Source: Streptomyces spiroverticillatus
Lineage (GTDB): Bacteria > Actinomycetota > Actinomycetes > Streptomycetales > Streptomycetaceae
DNA length: 64,000 bases
Assembly: GCA_014650415.1 (NCBI GenBank)
Contig: BMUX01000016.1
Location: 12,390 to 76,389, forward strand
Direction: 5' to 3'
This document shows positions 58,827 to 64,000 of the stretch, in pieces. The translations under genes were made by a program, and so were the position numbers. The notes beneath the pieces were generated by a model, which saw nothing but the letters and a program-made list of their open reading frames with translations, made no database searches and was not told the origin of the DNA. Position 1 is the first letter of the stretch. Each line of letters starts with the position of its first letter.

Positions 58827-60047
58827 ATGCGGAAACCCACGGTTGTCACCGTCGTAGCCCTTGCTCTCGGCCTGGTCGGCTGCACACAGGAGAAGGGTGG
58901 TGCTTCCCCGTCTGCCCGAGGAAGCACCACCGCTCCCGGCACGCAGCCAAGCGCCACGGCCACCTCGAAGGCCCAACCAGCCTTATCGGGGGCCCAGTTC
59001 GACAAGCGCATGACCGTTACGGGAGTTGCACCCGGCGGCCACCACCGCAGTGTTCTGGACGTTACCGCCGACGGTGCGCTTGTCGTGGCCGAGAACCCCG
59101 CCCCCGCCATGGAAGGGGACCAGGTGAGGATCGGTCAGAGCAGGGTCGGCCTGCAGAGCGCGTCGGGCTTCCGGGCCTTCCCCCGGCCGACGGAGCCGTG
59201 CGGCAACCGCCCCCGGCAGGCAGACCAGGCCGACGCGCGCAGCGGCTCGGTGGCGTGGAACGAGACGTCCAGCACCAATCTGTACGAGTCCGACTGGTGC
59301 GTCTTCTTCTACGACCCGACCGCGAACACGACGCGGTTGCTGGGGAGTTCTGCGTCTGTGGGTGCGAAGCTTCCTCCGCCCCCCGGGCAGACCGTACCGA
59401 CGATGGGCCGGAGCGACGTCTTCTGGGCGACCACTCATCCGACGCGGGACGAGCGCAAGTTCGGGGTCAAGATCGTGTCGCGGCCGAAGTCCGGTGAAGG
59501 GAAGGTCGCGGACGCGGTAACGAAGGCGAAGCTGCCCAAGGCGGACGGGGGCACCCTCTACTACGTCCGCTCCGAGGACGTGGCCCCGGGCTTCCCCAAG
59601 AACCGCTACGAGATCCGCAAGATCGACGAGACCGGACACGATGCACTCGTGACCGCCGGCTCACTGACCACCGACCAACAGGTTTCCGTCCTCGCGGTGA
59701 GCGGCCCCCGCATCACCTGGGTGGTGTCCAACCCTCACCAGGAACGGGCGAAGCTGTACTCCCTCGCCCAACCCGGCGGCAAGACGATCTCCTTCGGCCT
59801 GTCTCACCCCGGGGCCCCGACGATGGCACTCTCCGTCACCCCGAAGCTCATCGCTTGGGGCAGCGGGACCTCGGCGGGGGACGGCGGCGAGTACGTATTC
59901 GACATCGCCAAGCAGAAGCTGTGGAGGGTCGATTCCCAAGAGGGATACAGCGCCGTGTACGCCAAGGGCGACTTCATCGCCTGGTCGAAGATCCCTGCTG
60001 CGCACCCCGAGGGGGCGGTGTCCTTCCATACGGCGCGATGGAAGTAG
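58827..60047 (+). CDS. Putative lipoprotein with propeller-like repeats
   Basis: This 406-aa protein has a lipobox LVGC. The mature part contains repeated strands typical of beta-propellers (VSVLAVSGPRITWVVSNPHQ; MALSVTPKLIAWGSGTSAGD; YVFDIAKQKLWRVDSQEG). The start is ATG58827. It resembles TolB-like blades, but no specific family is recognised. Confidence 0.75.
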   Translation: MRKPTVVTVVALALGLVGCTQEKGGASPSARGSTTAPGTQPSATATSKAQPALSGAQFDKRMTVTGVAPGGHHRSVLDVTADGALVVAENPAPAMEGDQVRIGQSRVGLQSASGFRAFPRPTEPCGNRPRQADQADARSGSVAWNETSSTNLYESDWCVFFYDPTANTTRLLGSSASVGAKLPPPPGQTVPTMGRSDVFWATTHPTRDERKFGVKIVSRPKSGEGKVADAVTKAKLPKADGGTLYYVRSEDVAPGFPKNRYEIRKIDETGHDALVTAGSLTTDQQVSVLAVSGPRITWVVSNPHQERAKLYSLAQPGGKTISFGLSHPGAPTMALSVTPKLIAWGSGTSAGDGGEYVFDIAKQKLWRVDSQEGYSAVYAKGDFIAWSKIPAAHPEGAVSFHTARWK

Positions 60048-60135
60048 GGGCAGGGGGCAGGCGGTGCCGAGCCGACGCACGCGTATGGCCCCCGCCCACT
60101 CCCCACTCACTCCCGAGCACCCGCCCAACGCAAAT

Positions 60136-60170
60136 CAGGCCTGGTCTTCCCAGAAGGAAGACCAGGCCTG
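60136..60170. terminator. Bidirectional terminator
   Basis: A perfect 15-bp stem CAGGCCTGGTCTTCC with a CAGAA loop, between the lipoprotein and the 3' end of tRNA-Pro. Confidence 0.85.
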
Positions 60171-60187
60171 ACCTGGTGTTACGGCTG

Positions 60188-60261
60188 TCGGGGTGGCGGG
60201 ATTTGAACCCACGACCTCTTCGTCCCGAACGAAGCGCGCTGCCAAGCTGCGCTACACCCCG
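60188..60261 (-). tRNA. tRNA-Pro (anticodon CGG)
   Basis: Acceptor stem CGGGGTG pairs with CACCCCG. The anticodon loop is TTCGGGA in a CTTCG/CGAAG stem, and the T-loop is GTGGGTTCAAATCCCGC. It is 74 nt, with the 3' CCA not encoded. Confidence 0.96.
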
Positions 60262-60291
60262 ATGTCCACCGCGTTGCCGTGGCGACATCGA

Positions 60292-61020
60292 TTACTTTAG
60301 CCCACCCGCGCGCTCAGGCGAAATCCGGTTTTCGCGGCGGCGCAGGTCGGGGCGTACGCGGTCCAGGGCGACCAGGGCGAGGGCCAGCGCGTAGAAGGCG
60401 AGGCCCAGGACCAGGGCGGTCACGGCGGTGCTCGCGTAGCCGTGGGCGGCGACGTCCAGGAAGGGGTACGGGTAGCGGGCCTCGGCGGTGGAGGAGAGGA
60501 GGGCGCCGCGGATCAAGGCGAAGGCGAAGTAGGCGGCGGGGTAGAGGAGCCACTGGGCGGCGTACCGGAAGAGGAGGCCGCCGGGGGCGGTGAGGAGGAG
60601 CCAGTCCAGGGCCGCGCCGAGGGGGGTGACGGTGTGCAGGAGCTGGTTGGAGAGGGCGCGGGGGCCGGTGAGGGCGTCGCCGGTCATGGAGAAGCCGCTG
60701 GAGTCGTTGGCCAGGATCAGGTGGTAGACGAGGCCGGTGATGGCGATGAAGAGGAACGCGCCGCCGGTGAGGCGCGGGGAGAGCGGTGGCCGGCCGGTCC
60801 AGGCGCGGTGGGCGGACCAGCCGAGGACCACGGCGAGCAGGGCGTTCGACTGGATCGTGAAGTAGATCGGGACCCGGAGCGGGTCGCCGACGACCATGTC
60901 GATCACGATGCCGGTGACGGCGGCCGCGCAGAGCAGGGCGCGGAAGACGGCTGCGTACGGGCGACGGCGGGGCGGCACGACCGCTGCGGCGGGTACACCC
61001 GGGGAGGTCGGGGCGATCAT
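60292..61020 (-). CDS. Pr6Pr-family integral membrane protein
   Basis: This 242-aa protein has about six TM helices, YFTIQSNALLAVVLGWSAHR, a conserved HTVTPLGAALDWLLL and a YPFLDV motif, as in the Pr6Pr family. Function unknown. ATG61020 was chosen. Confidence 0.82.
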   Translation of the reverse strand: MIAPTSPGVPAAAVVPPRRRPYAAVFRALLCAAAVTGIVIDMVVGDPLRVPIYFTIQSNALLAVVLGWSAHRAWTGRPPLSPRLTGGAFLFIAITGLVYHLILANDSSGFSMTGDALTGPRALSNQLLHTVTPLGAALDWLLLTAPGGLLFRYAAQWLLYPAAYFAFALIRGALLSSTAEARYPYPFLDVAAHGYASTAVTALVLGLAFYALALALVALDRVRPDLRRRENRISPERAGGLK

Positions 61021-61159
61021 GGCTCCCACGGTAGGGTAGTTCGTCCGGGTTTGGGCGGGTGGGGTGCCATCCCGGCTGGGGAGGGGGCTTCTCCGGCCGG
61101 GGAGAGGCGCGGGCCCGGGCCTCGTGTGTGGGGAGGCCCGGACCGTACGACTGGGGCTG

Positions 61160-62089
61160 TCAGGCCTTCGGTGTCAGCGTCAGCAGGGTCGCCTCCGGGG
61201 GGCACGCGAAGCGGACCGGGGTGTAGCGGTTGGCGCCGCAGCCCGCCGAGACGTGCAGGTGGGAGCGATGGCCGCCGGAGGTGTGGGTGGAGAGGCCCTT
61301 CACGCGGCCGGTGTCCAGGTCGCAGTTGGTGACCAGGGCGCCGTAGAAGGGGATGCAGACCTGGCCGCCGTGCGTGTGGCCGGCCAGGATCAGCGGGTAG
61401 CCGTCGGCGGTGAAGGCGTCGAGGGCGCGGAGGTACGGGGCGTGGACGACGGCGAGGGTGAAGTCGGCGGAGGCGGAGGGGCCGCCCGCGACCTCGGCGT
61501 ACCGGTCGCGCTTGATGTGGGGGTCGTCCAGACCGGTGAAGGCCAGGTCGAAGCCGTCGCGGAGCTTGAGGTTGCCGCGGGTGTTGGTGAGGTTGAGCCA
61601 GCCCGCGGCGTCGAAGCCGTCGCGGAGGTCTTCCCACGGGTTGTGGACGGCGCCGACCACGGGTGGGTTGCCGTTCAGGCCGTGCTTGCCCTGGACCTTT
61701 TCGAGGAGGTAGCGGGCGGGGTTGCGCGGCTTGGGGCCGTAGTAGTCGTTGGAGCCGAAGACGTACGCGCCCGGGAACTGCATCAGCGGGCCGAGCGCGT
61801 CCAGCACCTCCGGCACGCCCTCCGGGTCGGAGAGGTTGTCGCCCGTGTTGACGACGAGGTCGGGGCGCAGCCCGGCCAGCGACTGGAGCCAGCGCTGCTT
61901 CTTGCGCTGGCCGCTCACCATGTGGATGTCCGAGACCTGGAGCACGCGCAGAGGCCTGGCGCCCGGCGGGAGGACGGGGACGCTCACGCGTCGGAGTCTG
62001 AAGGAGCGGGCCTCGAAACCGGCCGCGTAGGCGAGTCCGGCCGCGCCAACGGCCGTGATTCCCAGGGGTACTCCGTAACGTGCGCGCAT
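61160..62089 (-). CDS. Metallophosphoesterase
   Basis: This 309-aa protein has a short N-terminal TM, then DIHMVSG, TGDNLSD, GSNDYYG and GHTHGGQ, the two-metal calcineurin-like signature. It resembles membrane-tethered YkuE-like phosphodiesterases. ATG62089 has GGGGGA just upstream; ATG62098 is also possible. The substrate is unknown. Confidence 0.9.
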   Translation of the reverse strand: MRARYGVPLGITAVGAAGLAYAAGFEARSFRLRRVSVPVLPPGARPLRVLQVSDIHMVSGQRKKQRWLQSLAGLRPDLVVNTGDNLSDPEGVPEVLDALGPLMQFPGAYVFGSNDYYGPKPRNPARYLLEKVQGKHGLNGNPPVVGAVHNPWEDLRDGFDAAGWLNLTNTRGNLKLRDGFDLAFTGLDDPHIKRDRYAEVAGGPSASADFTLAVVHAPYLRALDAFTADGYPLILAGHTHGGQVCIPFYGALVTNCDLDTGRVKGLSTHTSGGHRSHLHVSAGCGANRYTPVRFACPPEATLLTLTPKA

Positions 62090-62178
62090 GTCCCCCATCG
62101 TTGCAGATGGGGGAGGGGGCGGGCGCCGCGGCGGAAATCGGCGGGCGGCGGACCCGTACGACCTGCCACACTTGCGTC

Positions 62179-62655
62179 ATGACCACGCTCAAGTCCCAGC
62201 TCAAGTCGCAGTTGAAGGAAGACCTCACCGCCGCCATCCGGGCGCGCGACGAGCTCCGCTCCTCCACGCTCCGGCTCACCCTCGCCGCCGTGCAGGTCGA
62301 GGAGGTGTCGGGCAAGGAGGCCCGCGAGCTCTCCGACGCCGAGGTCGAGAAGGTGATCGCCAAGGAGGCGAAGAAGCGCCGCGAGGCCGCGGACGCCTTC
62401 GCCAAGGGCGGCCGCGCCGAGCAGGCCGAGCGGGAGAAGGCCGAGGGCGAGATCCTCGCGACGTACCTGCCGCAGCAGCTGAGCGACGACGAGCTGAAGG
62501 CGATCGTCGCCGAGGCCGTCGCCGAGGCGCAGGCGGCGGGGGCCGAGGGCCCGCGCGCCATGGGCGCCGTCATGAAGATCGTCAACCCGAAGGTCGCGGG
62601 CCGCGCCGAGGGCGGGCGTGTCGCGGCGACGGTGAAGGGGCTGCTGGCGGGCTGA
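62179..62655 (+). CDS. GatB/YqeY-domain protein
   Basis: This 158-aa helical protein has LKSQLKEDLTAAIRARDELR, KEAKKRREAADAFAKGGRAE and a C-terminal KIVNPKVAGRAEGGRVAATV. The family resembles the tail of GatB that contacts tRNA. It is a stand-alone protein of uncertain role. It is divergent from the metallophosphoesterase. Confidence 0.92.
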   Translation: MTTLKSQLKSQLKEDLTAAIRARDELRSSTLRLTLAAVQVEEVSGKEARELSDAEVEKVIAKEAKKRREAADAFAKGGRAEQAEREKAEGEILATYLPQQLSDDELKAIVAEAVAEAQAAGAEGPRAMGAVMKIVNPKVAGRAEGGRVAATVKGLLAG

Positions 62656-62683
62656 TCCGCGGCGGCGGGTGGATCCGGGCCGC

Positions 62684-62750
62684 CGGGTAGGTCCGGGTCG
62701 TCGGGTAGGTCCGGGTCGTCGCCGGGACGTGCCGGCGGGTAGGTCCGGGG
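62684..62750. repeat. 18-bp tandem repeat in the 3' gap
   Basis: CGGGTAGGTCCGGGTCGT occurs twice in tandem from 62684, and the GGGTAGGTCCGGG core appears a third time near 62737. The 332-bp gap otherwise contains only the terminator and a short 9-bp repeat. Confidence 0.65.
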
Positions 62751-62860
62751 CACCGGTCCGGGCCGGCGGAGGTGCCGGTCGCGCAGGCCGCCGGTCGGTG
62801 CCGGTCCGTACCCGTGGAGGTGCGGGTCGCGTGAGTCGCCGGTGCACGCCTGGAGATGTA

Positions 62861-62902
62861 CGAGTGAGGGCGCCACCCCCGTCGGGGTGGCGCCCTCACT
62901 CG
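62861..62902. terminator. Bidirectional terminator, 19-bp perfect stem
   Basis: CGAGTGAGGGCGCCACCCC with a CGTC loop, between the convergent YqeY-like and penicillin-binding protein genes. Confidence 0.9.
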
Positions 62903-62914
62903 TTGTTCACGCGC

Positions 62915-62941
62915 TCGTCGCGGTCGTCGCGGTCGTCGCGG
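62915..62941. repeat. 9-bp tandem repeat
   Basis: TCGTCGCGG three times in tandem, just after the terminator and before the PBP stop. Confidence 0.7.
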
Positions 62942-62987
62942 TCACCGGTCACCCGTCCAGACTCACGCGGTCACCGGTCGCTCCGGC

Positions 62988-64000
62988 TCACGGCCCGTTC
63001 CCGCCGAAGATGTCGCCCCAGCCGCCGCCGTCGTTGTTGCCGTCGCCGTTGCCGTGGTCGCCGCCGTTCCCGTTTCCGTTCCCGCCGCCGTTCCCATTGC
63101 CGCCGCCGTTGCCGTTCCCGTTCCCATTGCCGTCCCCGTTGCCGGGGGGCTTGTTGTCGCCGCCGGGACGGTTCTTGTCGCGGTCCTTGTTCTTGTCCTT
63201 GTCCTTGTCCTTCTCGGGCTCAGGGATGTGGACCGTCTTGAACTGCGGCGAGTCCTTGCCTTCGAGCGCCCCGGACATTGCGTCCCGCCAGATGGGCCCC
63301 GGGACCTGCCCGCCGAACACCTTGGCCTCGTAACGGCCGCCGATGGTGATGTTCTCCATCTTCACCTGCTGGGAGGGGCTGCCCACCCAGACGGCGCCCG
63401 AGAGGTTCGGGGTGTAGCCCACGAACCAGGCGTTCTTGCGGAAGTCGGTGGTACCGGTCTTGCCCGCGTTGTCACGGCCGTTCTGGAGTCCGGCCTGCCT
63501 ACCCGTACCGGAGTCGACCACTCCGCCCAGCAGCGTGTTGACGGTGTCCGCGGTCTGCTCGGCCATGGCCGCCGTGCACGAGGTCTTCGGCACCGGCAGC
63601 GACTTCTTGCCGGGGGCGGTGATCGACTCGATGGCGATCGGGGTGCAGTACGTGCCCCGGTTGGCGAAGGCCGCGTACGCACTGGCCATCCGCAGCGGCG
63701 AGATGCCTTCGGAGCCGAGGGTCAGCGCCGAGGGCTCCTCGGAGAGCTTCTTGCCGTGGCCCTGGACGAGGCCGAGCTTCTCGGTCATCTTGGCCACCGG
63801 GCACATCCCGATGTCTTCGAGCATCTGAACGAAGTACGTGTTGACGGACATGTTCATCGCTTCACTGAGCGGATACGGGCCCTTCTCCTTCTCGTTCTCG
63901 TTCTCCAGCTTCTGCTTCATGCCGACGTTCACCCACGGCTTGCCGCTGCACGTCTCGATCCGGGCCGGGTACGGCATCTGGTACGGGGAGGAGTAGACCT
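62988..64000 (-). CDS. Class A penicillin-binding protein (3' part)
   Basis: This is the C-terminal part of a class A PBP; the 5' end lies beyond the right edge. Transpeptidase motifs SVN (in MNMSVNTYFV) and KTGTT are present; the SXXK Ser is upstream, outside the window. The C-terminus is a charged, then Asn/Gly-rich low-complexity tail (KDKDKNKDRDKNRPGG; repeated NGNGNG). It makes and crosslinks peptidoglycan. Confidence 0.93.
   Translation of the reverse strand, partial: VYSSPYQMPYPARIETCSGKPWVNVGMKQKLENENEKEKGPYPLSEAMNMSVNTYFVQMLEDIGMCPVAKMTEKLGLVQGHGKKLSEEPSALTLGSEGISPLRMASAYAAFANRGTYCTPIAIESITAPGKKSLPVPKTSCTAAMAEQTADTVNTLLGGVVDSGTGRQAGLQNGRDNAGKTGTTDFRKNAWFVGYTPNLSGAVWVGSPSQQVKMENITIGGRYEAKVFGGQVPGPIWRDAMSGALEGKDSPQFKTVHIPEPEKDKDKDKNKDRDKNRPGGDNKPPGNGDGNGNGNGNGGGNGNGGGNGNGNGGDHGNGDGNNDGGGWGDIFGGNGP

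Noticed and set aside
60136..60170. Attachment site next to tRNA-Pro
   Set aside because: No integrase gene and no duplicate of the tRNA 3' end was seen; the hairpin is a terminator.

Overview
The window is high-GC actinobacterial DNA, almost certainly Streptomyces. The base composition, frequent GTG and TTG starts, an ECF sigma factor of the SigE family, an XRE/DUF397 pair, several PASTA-less Ser/Thr kinases and a dispersed palindromic intergenic repeat all fit that genus. About 60 genes can be supported. Many are packed with 4-nt ATGA or GTGA stop/start overlaps, so translationally coupled operons are common.

Layout. 0.5-6.2 kb: a cell-wall hydrolase, a PAP2 phosphatase, a secreted FAD oxidoreductase, a lipoprotein and the copper repressor CsoR with its operator. 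6.5-17 kb: a phosphate block with a DUF47/PhoU-like protein plus PitH (low-affinity uptake), the pstSCAB high-affinity operon behind a clear PHO box, and ppk-CHAD-Nudix (polyphosphate metabolism). 17.1-20.3 kb: a GbsR/MarR-type regulator divergent from a two-gene ABC exporter, with a perfect 20-bp palindrome between them. 20.3-24.2 kb: a lipid-kinase-like protein, purA and a secreted lipase.

24.3-34.3 kb looks accessory: a regulator truncated against a repeat element, an MFS transporter divergent from a CGNR zinc-finger gene and a histidine phosphatase, a flavin/F420-type protein, tandem RNHCP genes, a CGNR gene remnant, an XRE/DUF397 pair facing a helically phased hexamer array, a winged-helix/zinc-ribbon protein and a VapBC-like toxin-antitoxin pair with a leaderless promoter. 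34.3-43.2 kb holds three paralogous transmembrane Ser/Thr kinases. They surround a VanX-like D,D-dipeptidase and a DJ-1/MarR pair with a nested 37-bp operator. The kinases share an undescribed Cys...Cys extracellular module, present as 2, 2 and 1 copies.

43.5-64 kb is mostly core: a class III aminotransferase with a GntR regulator, a SLATT-domain membrane protein, ybaB-recR-DUF5063, ask-asd (aspartate pathway), a SigE-like factor with its putative membrane partner, SURF1, an S9 peptidase, tRNA-Pro(CGG), a metallophosphoesterase, a YqeY-like protein and the 3' part of a class A penicillin-binding protein running off the right edge.

From memory of S. coelicolor gene order, the left block matches the SCO4132-4145 neighbourhood and the right block SCO3630-3612 read backwards. 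Those blocks lie about equally far on either side of oriC, so the window may contain the endpoint of an origin-symmetric inversion near 17-20 kb. The most interesting unexplained structures are the phased hexamer array (31175-31260), the kinase ectodomain module, the composite intergenic repeat family, and the leader with a tiny ORF upstream of the RNHCP pair.
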